From NCBI GenBank assembly GCA_001971685.1, contig CP019326.1, positions 1,426,001-1,490,000 on the forward strand: a stretch of 64,000 bases of DNA, written 5' to 3'. Below are positions 26,575 to 35,443 of this stretch, piece after piece (position 1 is the stretch's first letter; each line of letters starts with the position of its first letter). The stretch is from Halomonas sp. 1513. Lineage in GTDB: Bacteria; Pseudomonadota; Gammaproteobacteria; Pseudomonadales; Halomonadaceae. The position numbers were made by a program, and so were the translations under genes. The notes below the pieces were generated by a model. That model had not been told where the DNA came from and made no database searches. It saw only the letters and a list, made by a program, of their open reading frames with translations.

Positions 26575-26949
26575 CCGTCGCAACACCTATCGCGCTATGT
26601 CATACGAAAGGGTGAGGTGCGTTTACAGCAGGTTTATCACCCATGTAGGCGATGTCGCGAATGAGCGACTACAGTGTAAGGTAGTGCAAATATACAGCTG
26701 CCGCCGGGAGGGTAGGGAATATGCCAAGCACTGCCGTTAATCAGCAACCCTGTCCTTGGCATCCTGCTCGCGCCGCTGGTCAATACCGCTCCGCCCGTGG
26801 GGCCACCCGAGCCAATGTCGGAACGACGTTATCCACGATAAGGTGGGGTCATGACCGTAGCCAGAAACTATCTCAGCAAAGCAGCCAGCACGTTTCCCTA
26901 GTCATCGAACGCTTCGCCCAATACCTGTTGGATACATAGGAAGTAAATT
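26575..26949. other. Intergenic segment at the left edge of the AT-rich block
   Basis: No convincing gene. A 72-codon open frame (26721-26939) follows a purine-rich stretch but has an uninformative Arg/Ser/Gln-rich product. Base composition drops from GC-rich to mixed across this segment. I see no integrase fragment, tRNA or direct repeat that would mark an insertion boundary. Confidence 0.4.
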
Positions 26950-27762
26950 TTGAACGAAACGTTTTTAGCCCTTCAAAAAGAAGCCCTCTTTACAAAAGAG
27001 GTTTTGGGTGCAGGTGCAACACAGATTCGCAAGGCTAACTACGCGAATAAAGGAATTTACTTTCAAGCTTTTACAAGTCTGGCAACTGGATTGGAAAGGA
27101 TCGGGAAACTTTGCTTGATGCTTGACTACTATGCTAGTAATGGTGGAAGTTTTCCCGATTTTAAGTATCTCAAAAACGAAATCGGCCACGATATAGAGCT
27201 GTTGTATGAGCGGTCGCTGGAGGTTGCTGCGAGGCGGGGCGTTAAATTTTATTTTTTAAAGAACCTTGAAGGTGAGATTCACAAAGAAATCCTCAAGGTA
27301 CTTTCAGCGTTTGCCAAGGGTGATCGTTATTCAAATATAAACCTCCTTGTAAATAGTAAGCAGCAGGGAGATCCAGTGGCATCGTGGGTTGAATCAGTCG
27401 ATCTCCCGCTATTCCAGAAAAGGGTCTCAGAGCGGAAAAAGGAAACGATAGCACACAATGCAAGAGCGATGGCTGAGCTAACCGGTGGACTTATTCATGT
27501 GCAACACACTTCAGAAACTGGGCAGGAAATAACAGATGTTGAGCAAGGCAGTCTGTTAACTGGAATTCAACAGGCTGTAGCTCCATACCGACAGCTTTAC
27601 GTTATTCACATCATACGATTTTGGTCTGAGCTACTAAGGTCTATTCAATACACTGCAATGGAGCTAGGTAAGCCTGATATTCCTTTTTTCAGTGAGATCA
27701 TTGCACCATTTGTTAATAATGACTCATACATCCGGACTCGAAAGACATGGGATACACTGTAG
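26950..27762 (+). CDS. Uncharacterised helical protein in the defence island
   Basis: 270-aa protein with no family I can name. The start is a TTG at 26950: AGGAAGT sits 6 bases upstream and an in-frame stop at 26944 excludes any earlier start. The N-terminal third contains FTSLATGLERIGKLCLMLDY and KNEIGHDIELLYE, a pattern reminiscent of HEPN-like all-helical domains; this is a resemblance only. The gene is strongly AT-rich compared with both flanks. It stands 162 bases upstream of the OLD nuclease gene on the same strand and may belong to the same defence module or be an independent insertion. Confidence 0.72.
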   Translation: MNETFLALQKEALFTKEVLGAGATQIRKANYANKGIYFQAFTSLATGLERIGKLCLMLDYYASNGGSFPDFKYLKNEIGHDIELLYERSLEVAARRGVKFYFLKNLEGEIHKEILKVLSAFAKGDRYSNINLLVNSKQQGDPVASWVESVDLPLFQKRVSERKKETIAHNARAMAELTGGLIHVQHTSETGQEITDVEQGSLLTGIQQAVAPYRQLYVIHIIRFWSELLRSIQYTAMELGKPDIPFFSEIIAPFVNNDSYIRTRKTWDTL

Positions 27763-27924
27763 CGGTGGTGATCAAGGCCCAAAATTTGCAAGTCGCTGTT
27801 TCTGGAAAGCTTTTCCACTGCTTCGCGGCTTTGAAACTGCCGCAGAGCTTCGCGTTAAAGCCCGTTGGGCGTTCGTAATCCTAACTGTGTAGTTGTAGAG
27901 AAGAAATAAGGAATAAAGAGGAAT
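27763..27924. other. Spacer between the helical protein and the OLD nuclease
   Basis: This 162-base stretch is clearly more GC-rich than the genes on either side, up to about 27890, and then turns AT-rich. It contains GCTTCGCGGC and an imperfect inverted partner GCCGCAGAGCTTCGCG. A purine-rich AAGAGGA lies just before the nuclease start. No gene or clear terminator is visible. Confidence 0.4.
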
Positions 27925-30072
27925 ATGAAATTAGCACGGATTGAAATTTCGAACTTCAGGTTGCTAAAGAGTTTTTTCTTGGATTTGGAAGATGAGCTAT
28001 CTCTAGTTATAGGAAAAAATAACACTGGTAAAACATCTGTGTTAGCCTGTTTAGATAAGCTAGTTGTTCAATCAGAAAAAAATGCAATCACCTACGAAGA
28101 CTTTAATATTGACCTAAGAGCTACACTAGAGAGAATTCTTCTAGGTGAACTTGAAATAGGTGCTAAGGATCAGTACGTTGCTCTTGGTATACAGCTAAAG
28201 CTTTTCATTAAATATAATGAGTTGGATGATCTTTCTAAAATCAGCTCCTTGATAATGAGCTTAGATCCTGATGATGATAATGTAATTCTTTCTTTTGAAT
28301 ACAAACTTTCATTCGAAAAGCTAAGCGAGCTAAAAGTTAAGTATAATTCTGAGGCTGAGAAGTTTGATAACAAGCCTCGTCTATTCCTGAAGGAGAATTT
28401 ATATGATTACTTCGGTCCAGTTGTTAAAAAAAGCCTTTTATATAATGACGAAAACCATTTTTTGGATTTGCACAAGGAAAGGATAAACCTTAAAGATATT
28501 CTGGCAATTCAGTTTATTAATGCGAAACGAAGCGTCACTAACAAGCAAAACGATAAAACTCTTTCCAACCAAACGTCAAGCTTGTATAAGCAGGTTGATG
28601 AATCGGATGAACAAGAAGAAGCTTCTGACGAATTTAAAAAAGAACTGCGTAGAACCGATGATAAGCTTAGTGGCATTTATCAGAACATGTTTAATGGTAT
28701 AATCGGTAAGGTGAACAAATTCGGCGGTATCAGTCCAACTGATACAGATATCAAAATCACCTCTACATTGCAGCATAGAGAGTTGCTAGAAGGCAATACT
28801 ACTGTAATGTATACCCATCAAACTCATGATTTACCTGAACATTATAATGGTTTGGGGTATATGAATTTGATTAGCATGATTTTTGAAATTGAAATGCTAA
28901 TGAGTCGGCTAAGGCGGTCAATTAAGGAAAAGCCAGCAGCTATTAACCTGCTATTTGTTGAAGAGCCTGAAGCCCACACTCATCCCCAAATGCAATATGT
29001 GTTCATAAAAAACATTAAAGAATTATTAAGGCAAAGCCGTCTAAGAGAAGATGGAGTGGCCATCCACCTCCAGTCTATTATTACCACGCATTCTTCGCAT
29101 ATAGTTTCAGAAAGCAGTTTTGATGATATTAAGTATCTTAAGAAATCCGCCAAAACCCATCAAGTACAGGCGAAAAATCTAAAGGATTTAGAACAATCAT
29201 ACTCTTCTAGTAAAGATCCCGATAAAGACGTAGAGCTTAAGAAAGCGTACCGTTTCTTAAAGCAATACTTAACCCTTAATCGAGCAGAATTGTTTTTTGC
29301 CGATAAGGCGATATTTATAGAAGGTGATACGGAGCGGATTATTTTGCCTTCAATGATGAAAAAAGTTGATCAAGATTCTCCGAAGACTGATGAACAGCCA
29401 TTGCTCTCTCAGAATATTTCAATTGTAGAGGTGGGAGCGCATTCTCAAACCTTTGAAAAATTCATTGATTTTGTTGGTCTTAAATCACTAATTATTACTG
29501 ATATTGATAGCTATTACGAAAGCATCCTATACGAGGAGGATGGTGTAACGCCTCAAAAGTATCAAAATGGTAATGATAAAACCAAAGAGGTGCAATGTTC
29601 TCCTTTAGATCCTAAAGGGGCAAAGTCATCTAATTCATCTCTAAATTTCTTTTTTAAACGAGAAGAGTTGGGTTTCTACAAAGGATTGGGTTTTGAATTT
29701 AAGAGTTTAAGTAAGTCATTCGGGAATGACGCTTGGCAACAAGATCCAGCTGGATTTCTTAAGATTGTTTATCAGGTAGAAGAATATGAATATTATGCTA
29801 GAAGCTTTGAAGACGCATTTTTCAGTTTAAATAAAGAACTGCTCTATGCTGGGCATAGTGGATTTCCGTCTTTAACAAAAAAATATTTGGATTTGTATCT
29901 ATCTAACGATATTGATGCTTTCGAATTTTCAGAAAAAGCAGTTAATAGCAAACCATCCCTCGCTATTGAAATTCTGCTTAATAGTGAGACGACTGAAGAA
30001 GGAATTGAGTTTTCAAACTGGCAGATTCCCCTCTATATCAAGGAAGGATTGTTATGGCTTCGAAAAGACTAG
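27925..30072 (+). CDS. OLD-family ATP-dependent nuclease (GajA-like, AAA ATPase plus TOPRIM)
   Basis: 715-aa class 2 OLD-type protein, probably the nuclease of a Gabija-like phage-defence system. The N-terminal SMC-like ATPase has IEISNFRLLKSF, Walker A GKNNTGKT (residues 30-37), Walker B LLFVEEPEAHTHP (about 343-355) and the switch-like TTHSSHI. The C-terminal TOPRIM has FIEGDTERIILP (E466, E470) and LIITDID (D526, D528). It is longer than typical GajA (near 580 aa from memory); extra charged sequence lies inside the ATPase and after TOPRIM. Its stop overlaps the helicase start by 19 bases. AT-rich composition marks it as acquired. Confidence 0.87.
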   Translation: MKLARIEISNFRLLKSFFLDLEDELSLVIGKNNTGKTSVLACLDKLVVQSEKNAITYEDFNIDLRATLERILLGELEIGAKDQYVALGIQLKLFIKYNELDDLSKISSLIMSLDPDDDNVILSFEYKLSFEKLSELKVKYNSEAEKFDNKPRLFLKENLYDYFGPVVKKSLLYNDENHFLDLHKERINLKDILAIQFINAKRSVTNKQNDKTLSNQTSSLYKQVDESDEQEEASDEFKKELRRTDDKLSGIYQNMFNGIIGKVNKFGGISPTDTDIKITSTLQHRELLEGNTTVMYTHQTHDLPEHYNGLGYMNLISMIFEIEMLMSRLRRSIKEKPAAINLLFVEEPEAHTHPQMQYVFIKNIKELLRQSRLREDGVAIHLQSIITTHSSHIVSESSFDDIKYLKKSAKTHQVQAKNLKDLEQSYSSSKDPDKDVELKKAYRFLKQYLTLNRAELFFADKAIFIEGDTERIILPSMMKKVDQDSPKTDEQPLLSQNISIVEVGAHSQTFEKFIDFVGLKSLIITDIDSYYESILYEEDGVTPQKYQNGNDKTKEVQCSPLDPKGAKSSNSSLNFFFKREELGFYKGLGFEFKSLSKSFGNDAWQQDPAGFLKIVYQVEEYEYYARSFEDAFFSLNKELLYAGHSGFPSLTKKYLDLYLSNDIDAFEFSEKAVNSKPSLAIEILLNSETTEEGIEFSNWQIPLYIKEGLLWLRKD

Positions 30073-31958
30073 ATTTAAAAAGCCTTTCTGAGGAATCAAG
30101 GCAAGTCGTTAACTTGATTCAAGATAAGAAGCACTTCCTACTTAGTGGTGGAGCTGGGAGCGGTAAGACATATTCTTTAGTGGAGGTTTTAAAAGCTGTT
30201 ATTGGCGATAGCCCTTCGTTAAATATTGGATGCATCACATACACCAACGCTGCTGTAAATGAAATTGAAGATCGAATTTCTCACGACAATTTATACGTTT
30301 CGACTATACATGATTTTTTATGGGAAAATATTAAAGGCTTTCAATCAGAAGCTAAAGAAACATTGATTGAGCTTATAAACTCCCCTGAAGAAGCCAAGAT
30401 TAATTATTCCGATAATGAGGTTGTTCTTCAGGGTTTTTTTGATGATTGCGACCTAATTCAATACAAAGAGTATTTGAAGCTGTCGGAAGGTATAATATCA
30501 CACGATGAGGTCATTATTCTGGCCTCTAAGATGTTTGAAAAGTACGAAAAGCTATGCTCAATAACAAAGGATAAGTATCCATTTATATTTGTAGACGAAT
30601 ATCAGGATACCGATCCTTTGGTTGTAGAGATACTGCTTGAGCACCTCGAAAAGTCAACCAAAGAGAATGTTATTGGTTTTTTCGGTGATGCAATGCAATC
30701 GATATATGATGGCAGTGTTGGAAATTTAGATAAGTATATTAATACTGAATCACCGAAAATAATTGAGGTGTTAAAGAAACAGAATCGTCGTAACCCCTAT
30801 AAAGTGATCAGCTTGGCAAATAAGTTAAGAGTTGATGGGCTTATCCAGGAGCCTTCGAAAGATAAGTCCGCGCCGAATATGGATGAGAAAGGCGAGGTCA
30901 AGCAAGGAGTTGTCGAGTTTTTATACTCAACTAGCGATAGCCTGGAATTAGTAAGACGATATCTTGGTTGGGATTTTGACAATATTGATTTAGTTAAAGA
31001 GCTTAATCTTACTCATAGCCTTATTGCAAATAAGGCTAATTTTCCCGAACTGATGCGTATTTATGATAAGGATAAAATTCGGGATTACATTAGAAACAAA
31101 ATAAGGAAACCTCTCGAAAGAGATGAGCCTGAGTACGAGACGGCTGGAAAAACGCTTGAGCAAATTATTGAGCATATGGGAAGTCCAAGCCCAACACCTG
31201 CACAGAGTAGTTATATCGAAAACTATCCGAACTATTTTAAATTAGCTAAAGAACAGCTTTACGACAAAATATCAAAACTTTACATAGACAAAGAGCAGCT
31301 GCTTGATGATAAGAAAAATCATATCGGTGATGTAAGTAAGCCTTCTTCTAATAGAGATGATTTGATAAGACATTTGTTTAAAATAGAAAATTGCATACGA
31401 CTTTATCAGTCTAAGAGGTTTAATCAATTCATTAAGTCGACTGATTACTCCGTTACTTCTGTCGATGATAAAGTTCGGCTGAATGAAGCTATTCAATCTT
31501 TTGAAATACATGAGGGTATTACGATAGGTGAAGCTATCGACCTTGCTCATGAACTGGGCTTGGTCATCAAGGATGATAAGCTGACCAGATGTTTTGAAGA
31601 AAAATATTATCTATACAAGCAGGTGTGCGAGGTTCATTATCAAGAGTTCCGAAATGTATATGAATATCTTGAAGGGTACTTGCCATTCTCAACTCAGCAT
31701 AAAACTAAAGGCGCTGAATTTCCTAATGTTTTGGTAGTCTTGGATAATGGAAAGTGGAACCAATACAATTTTAATTATCTTTTTGAACGGAACGGTACTG
31801 ACAGTGTTAGGCAGAGATCTGAGAAAATATTCTATGTGTGTTGTACCCGTGCAAAAGAAAGATTAGCTGTGTTCTTTCCAAATCCAGATGCTCCAGTCAT
31901 TCAAACAGCAGTTAGCTGGTTTGGTGAGGATAATGTTGTAGACTTGGATGCGAGATAG
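30054..31958 (+). CDS. UvrD/Rep-like superfamily 1 helicase (GajB-like)
   Basis: 634-aa SF1A helicase-like protein paired with the OLD nuclease. Walker A is GGAGSGKT (residues 32-39), motif Ia is TYTNAAVNEIEDR, motif II is FVDEYQDTD (about 180-188), motif III is GDAMQSIYDG, motif IV contains NRRNP, motif V is STQHKTKGAEFPNVLVV and motif VI is YVCCTRAKERLAV. All helicase motifs look intact. The ATG at 30054 follows AAGGAAGG and lies inside the end of the nuclease gene. A long charged insertion (about residues 340-470) makes it larger than the roughly 490-aa GajB I recall, so this may be a Gabija variant. Confidence 0.87.
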   Translation: MASKRLDLKSLSEESRQVVNLIQDKKHFLLSGGAGSGKTYSLVEVLKAVIGDSPSLNIGCITYTNAAVNEIEDRISHDNLYVSTIHDFLWENIKGFQSEAKETLIELINSPEEAKINYSDNEVVLQGFFDDCDLIQYKEYLKLSEGIISHDEVIILASKMFEKYEKLCSITKDKYPFIFVDEYQDTDPLVVEILLEHLEKSTKENVIGFFGDAMQSIYDGSVGNLDKYINTESPKIIEVLKKQNRRNPYKVISLANKLRVDGLIQEPSKDKSAPNMDEKGEVKQGVVEFLYSTSDSLELVRRYLGWDFDNIDLVKELNLTHSLIANKANFPELMRIYDKDKIRDYIRNKIRKPLERDEPEYETAGKTLEQIIEHMGSPSPTPAQSSYIENYPNYFKLAKEQLYDKISKLYIDKEQLLDDKKNHIGDVSKPSSNRDDLIRHLFKIENCIRLYQSKRFNQFIKSTDYSVTSVDDKVRLNEAIQSFEIHEGITIGEAIDLAHELGLVIKDDKLTRCFEEKYYLYKQVCEVHYQEFRNVYEYLEGYLPFSTQHKTKGAEFPNVLVVLDNGKWNQYNFNYLFERNGTDSVRQRSEKIFYVCCTRAKERLAVFFPNPDAPVIQTAVSWFGEDNVVDLDAR

Positions 31959-32166
31959 TGCTAACTAAATTTGGGTTTAATAATAGCTGCACTAGGACGC
32001 CAACATTGCGCTGTGCTCCGTGTTTGCGACTTTTAACCCAAGCGTCAGCCTGTAGAAAATCCCGCTGCTCCCGGCGTGGTGCACTCCTAATTGGGATCTA
32101 TGATATTTTTCGCTCCTGAAATCAAGACGCTAAGGGTTACGTGGGGCTTAGGGGGAAAGAACCGCA
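31959..32166. other. Right edge of the AT-rich block
   Basis: No gene. A 9-10-base inverted repeat, TTGGGTTTAA (31971-31980) and TTAACCCAA (32033-32041), brackets about 50 bases. It could be a transcript-end structure or one end of the acquired block. GC content rises back to the host level by about 32040. The purine-rich AGGGGGAAAG before 32167 serves cobE. Confidence 0.4.
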
Positions 32167-32550
32167 GTGGACGATTCGATGACAGTGGCGGGTTTCGGCT
32201 TTCGCCGCGGGGCACAGCTGGCGTCGTTGATTGATGCGCTGGAGCGGATCGAGGCAGAGTATGGCGCCGTCGAGCGGCTGGCCGCGGCGCAGTCTATGCT
32301 GCCGCTGGTTCAGGCGTTGGGGCGTGCGCGGGGCATTGCGGTGGCCGCCGTGGAAGATGCCGCCCTGCCAGCCGCCGTTACCCTGACTCGTTCCGAACAG
32401 AGCTTGCAGGCCCGGGGGACGGGTAGCGTCGCCGAGGCGGTGGCCCTGCTGGCGGCGGGGTCGGGTGCGGCACTGCTTGGGCCGCGGTTGATTTCGACGG
32501 ACCGAATGGCCACCGTAGCGGTCGCCCGACGCTTTATAGAGGCGCCCTGA
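32167..32550 (+). CDS. cobE: CobE / CbiG C-terminal-domain protein
   Basis: 127-aa small protein of the CobE family, found with cobalamin synthesis genes and matching the C-terminal domain of CbiG. Typical features are [20 protein letters not shown] at the start and [12 protein letters not shown] with [14 protein letters not shown] at the end. The GTG at 32167 has AGGGGGAA about 10 bases upstream; the ATG at 32179 fits the N-terminus of relatives better but lacks a Shine-Dalgarno site. It is followed 13 bases later by cobM. In CobE the exact reaction is not settled. Confidence 0.82.
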   Translation: MDDSMTVAGFGFRRGAQLASLIDALERIEAEYGAVERLAAAQSMLPLVQALGRARGIAVAAVEDAALPAAVTLTRSEQSLQARGTGSVAEAVALLAAGSGAALLGPRLISTDRMATVAVARRFIEAP

Positions 32551-32563
32551 TAGGATACTCAGC

Positions 32564-33382
32564 ATGACCATACACTTTATTGGCGCCGGCCCCGGTGCCC
32601 CGGACCTGCTGACGCTGCGGGGCCGGGACCTTATCGCGTCGTCTCCCGTATGCCTCTATGCGGGGTCGCTGGTGCCCGAGCAGCTGCTCGAGCACTGCCC
32701 GGCAGGTGCCCGGATCATCAACACCGCGCCACTATCCCTGGATGAGATCATCGCCGAGATGCGCAGCGCCCATGCCGCGGGCCTGGACGTGGCCCGGCTA
32801 CATTCCGGGGATCTGTCGGTGTGGTCCGCCATGGGCGAGCAGCTGCGCCGGCTGCGCGAGCTGGAGATTCCCTACGCCATTACCCCGGGCGTGCCGTCCT
32901 TCGCTGCGGCGGCCGCTACCCTGGGCCAGGAGTTGACGCTGCCGGGGGTGGCGCAATCCGTGGTGCTTACCCGCACGCCGGGGCGGGCCAGCGCCATGCC
33001 GGACGGCGAGACCCTGGCCAACTTCGCCAGGACCGGCGCCACCCTGGCGATCCATCTCTCCATCCACCATCTGGCCCAGGTGGTGGAAGCGCTGGTGCCG
33101 TTCTACGGCGCCGACTGCCCGGTGGCCATCGTCTGGCGAGCCAGTTGGCCCGATGAGCGGGTGGTACGGGGGCGCCTTTCGACGGTGGCCTCCCAGGTAG
33201 ACGACGCCATGCAGCGCACGGCGCTGATCCTGGTAGGGCCGGTGCTGGACAGCGAGGACTTCCAGGAGAGTAGCCTCTACGCAGTGGGCTACGACCGCCG
33301 CTTTAGGCCCCAGTCGGCGGACTCGCCCTTCGCCGGCACCGCACCCGGCGACGAGAGGGCCGATAAGAGGAATGAGCGATGA
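32564..33382 (+). CDS. cobM: Precorrin-4 C11-methyltransferase
   Basis: 272-aa SAM-dependent methyltransferase that methylates C-11 to give precorrin-5. Diagnostic segments are [45 protein letters not shown] and [21 protein letters not shown]. The C-terminal 20-25 residues are an Arg/Asp-rich extension beyond the fold. Its stop overlaps the cobF start (ATGA). Confidence 0.96.
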   Translation: MTIHFIGAGPGAPDLLTLRGRDLIASSPVCLYAGSLVPEQLLEHCPAGARIINTAPLSLDEIIAEMRSAHAAGLDVARLHSGDLSVWSAMGEQLRRLRELEIPYAITPGVPSFAAAAATLGQELTLPGVAQSVVLTRTPGRASAMPDGETLANFARTGATLAIHLSIHHLAQVVEALVPFYGADCPVAIVWRASWPDERVVRGRLSTVASQVDDAMQRTALILVGPVLDSEDFQESSLYAVGYDRRFRPQSADSPFAGTAPGDERADKRNER

Positions 33383-34137
33383 TCCACCTCTCGCTGATCG
33401 GCATCGGCACCGGCAATCCCGAGCATGTCACCCTGGCTGCCGTGCGGGCGCTGAATGAAGCGGACCTGATCCTGCTGCCGCGCAAGGGGGAGGGCAAGTC
33501 TGACCTGGTCGACCTGCGCCGGCTGCTGTGCCGCAATCTGCTGGATGATTCGTCAGGGGCCCGAGTGGTGGAGTTCGACCTGCCGCGCCGCGATGGCCGC
33601 GCCGATTACCTGGGCGCGGTGGACGGCTGGCACGCAGAAATCGCCGAAGTCTGGGCAGCGCTGATGGCGACCCATCTCCCCCAGGGCGGTCGAGTCGGCA
33701 TGCTGATCTGGGGCGACCCGTCGCTGTATGACAGCAGCTTGCGCATCGCCGAGCGCCTGAGCGCCAAGGGGCAAGAGGTCGAGATACGTGTGGTGCCGGG
33801 CATCACCAGCCTGCAGGTCCTCACTGCCGAGCACCGCATCCCCCTCAATGCGCTGGCCGAACCGGTGCAGATCACCACCGGGCGGCGGCTGCGCGAGCGC
33901 GGCTGGCCCAGCGATGCCGCAAGTGTCGCGGTGATGCTCGACAGCGGCGGAGCCTTCGAGTCGCTGCCGCCGGAGGGCCTGTATATCTGGTGGGGCGCCT
34001 ACCTGGGCATGCAGAAACAGTGCCTGATCCACGGCTGGCTGGTGGACGTGGCCGCGTCGATCCTCGCGCAGCGCGCCGCCCTGCGCGAGCAGCACGGCTG
34101 GATCATGGACGTCTATCTATTACGGAGAATGAAATGA
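33379..34137 (+). CDS. cobF: Precorrin-6A synthase (deacetylating)
   Basis: 252-aa methyltransferase that methylates C-1 with loss of acetate, a step used only by the aerobic pathway. Features are [58 protein letters not shown] and VVPGITSLQ. Presence of cobF with cobG and cobN settles the aerobic route. It is coupled to cobM and cobO by ATGA overlaps. Confidence 0.95.
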   Translation: MIHLSLIGIGTGNPEHVTLAAVRALNEADLILLPRKGEGKSDLVDLRRLLCRNLLDDSSGARVVEFDLPRRDGRADYLGAVDGWHAEIAEVWAALMATHLPQGGRVGMLIWGDPSLYDSSLRIAERLSAKGQEVEIRVVPGITSLQVLTAEHRIPLNALAEPVQITTGRRLRERGWPSDAASVAVMLDSGGAFESLPPEGLYIWWGAYLGMQKQCLIHGWLVDVAASILAQRAALREQHGWIMDVYLLRRMK

Positions 34138-34739
34138 AGCACGTCGACCCCCAGCGCCACGCCGAGCGCATGGCCCACAAGCAGAAGATCATGAACGAGC
34201 GCATCGCCCAGGCCAACAAGGAGCAGGGCGTGCTGCTGGTGCTCACCGGCCCCGGCAAGGGAAAGAGCAGCTCCGGCTTCGGCATGCTGGCCCGGGCCCT
34301 GGGGCACGGTATGAAGGTGGGCGTGGTGCAGTTCATCAAGGGCAAGTTCCAGACCGGCGAGGAGGCGTTCTTTCGCCAGGTGCCGGGCGTGGCGTATCAC
34401 GTGATGGGCGAGGGCTATACCTGGGACACCCAGGATCGCGACAGGGACGTGCAAGCCGCCGAGGCGGCCTGGGAGGTGGCCCGCGGCATGCTCCAGGATC
34501 CGAGTGTCGATCTGGTGCTGCTCGACGAGCTCAATATCGCCCTGCGTCATGAGTACCTGAGCCTCGACCGGGTGCTGGACGATCTCCAGGCGCGGCCGGC
34601 CATGCAACACGCCGTGGTCACCGGTCGCCATGCCCCGGAGGCGCTGATCGAGCTGGCCGACACCGTCACCGAGATGCGCGTGGTCAAGCACGCCTTCAAG
34701 GAGCAGGGCATCAAGGCCCAGAAGGGCATCGAACTGTGA
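34134..34739 (+). CDS. cobO: Cob(I)yrinic acid a,c-diamide adenosyltransferase
   Basis: 201-aa CobO/BtuR (CobA-type) adenosyltransferase, which attaches the upper adenosyl ligand using ATP. The P-loop is TGPGKGKSSSGFG, followed by VVQFIKGKFQTGE, the conserved TWDTQDRDRD, VLLDELNIAL and VVTGRHAP. The start at 34134 lies in the ATGA overlap with cobF; the stop overlaps the GTG start of bluB. Confidence 0.95.
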   Translation: MKHVDPQRHAERMAHKQKIMNERIAQANKEQGVLLVLTGPGKGKSSSGFGMLARALGHGMKVGVVQFIKGKFQTGEEAFFRQVPGVAYHVMGEGYTWDTQDRDRDVQAAEAAWEVARGMLQDPSVDLVLLDELNIALRHEYLSLDRVLDDLQARPAMQHAVVTGRHAPEALIELADTVTEMRVVKHAFKEQGIKAQKGIEL

Positions 34740-35443
34740 TCCCCGATCACGCCTTCCCCCAGGCGCAGCGGGACGGCCTTTATCGCGCCATCCATGAGCG
34801 TCGGGACGTACGCGCCCAGTTCCTGCCGGACCCGATTCCCCCGGAGGTGCTGGCCCGCCTGCTGGAGGCTGCCCATCATGCGCCGTCGGTGGGTTTCATG
34901 CAGCCCTGGGACTTCCTGGTGATCGACAGCCTGGCGCTCCGCGAGCGAGTGCACGGCATCTTCCAGCGCGAGAATGCCAAGGCCGCCGAGCACTATGCCG
35001 GCGATCGCGGAGAGACCTATCGCCGCCTCAAGCTGGAGGGGATTCTGGAGAGCCCCATCAACCTGTGCATCACCTGCGACCGAGCGCGTGGCGGCGAGCA
35101 TGTGCTGGGGCGCAACAGCATCGTCGAGACGGATCTGTTCAGCACCTGCCTGGCGGTGCAGAACCTGTGGTTGGCGGCCCGTACCGAGGGCATCGGCGTG
35201 GGCTGGGTGAGTATCCTCGATCAGCACGAATTGGCCGAGGTACTGGGCCTGCCCGAGCAGGTCTACCCCCTCGCTTACCTGTGCCTGGGCTATGTCAGCG
35301 AGTTCCTGGAGCAGCCCGAGCTGGCCCGCAGCGGCTGGCGCCAGCGCCTGCCCCTGGCGGAGCTGGTGCACGGCAATGGCTGGGGCGAGCCGCTGGCGGA
35401 TGAGGTGCTACATGAGGCGCTGGACGAGGTGGCGAGATCGTGA
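34736..35443 (+). CDS. bluB: 5,6-dimethylbenzimidazole synthase
   Basis: 235-aa flavin-destructase of the nitroreductase fold that turns FMNH2 and O2 into DMB, the lower ligand of cobalamin. Motifs include [29 protein letters not shown], and [17 protein letters not shown]. The starting GTG at 34736 overlaps the cobO stop. Its presence means the organism can make its own DMB aerobically. The phosphoribosyltransferase that activates DMB is not in the window. Confidence 0.93.
   Translation: MIPDHAFPQAQRDGLYRAIHERRDVRAQFLPDPIPPEVLARLLEAAHHAPSVGFMQPWDFLVIDSLALRERVHGIFQRENAKAAEHYAGDRGETYRRLKLEGILESPINLCITCDRARGGEHVLGRNSIVETDLFSTCLAVQNLWLAARTEGIGVGWVSILDQHELAEVLGLPEQVYPLAYLCLGYVSEFLEQPELARSGWRQRLPLAELVHGNGWGEPLADEVLHEALDEVARS

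Noticed and set aside
26721..26939. 72-codon open frame before the AT-rich block, considered as an antitoxin
   Set aside because: Product has no recognisable fold and the purine-rich stretch lies too far from the ATG; no convincing coding signal.
27777..27870. Possible integron attC site after the helical-protein gene (GCCCAAA near one end, GTTGGGC at the other)
   Set aside because: The outer boxes pair at six of seven positions and the length fits, but the inner L boxes do not pair and no integrase or second site is visible.
31971..32041. Inverted repeat at the right edge of the island, considered as a transposon end or attachment site
   Set aside because: No matching sequence was found at the left edge of the block, so only a local hairpin can be supported.
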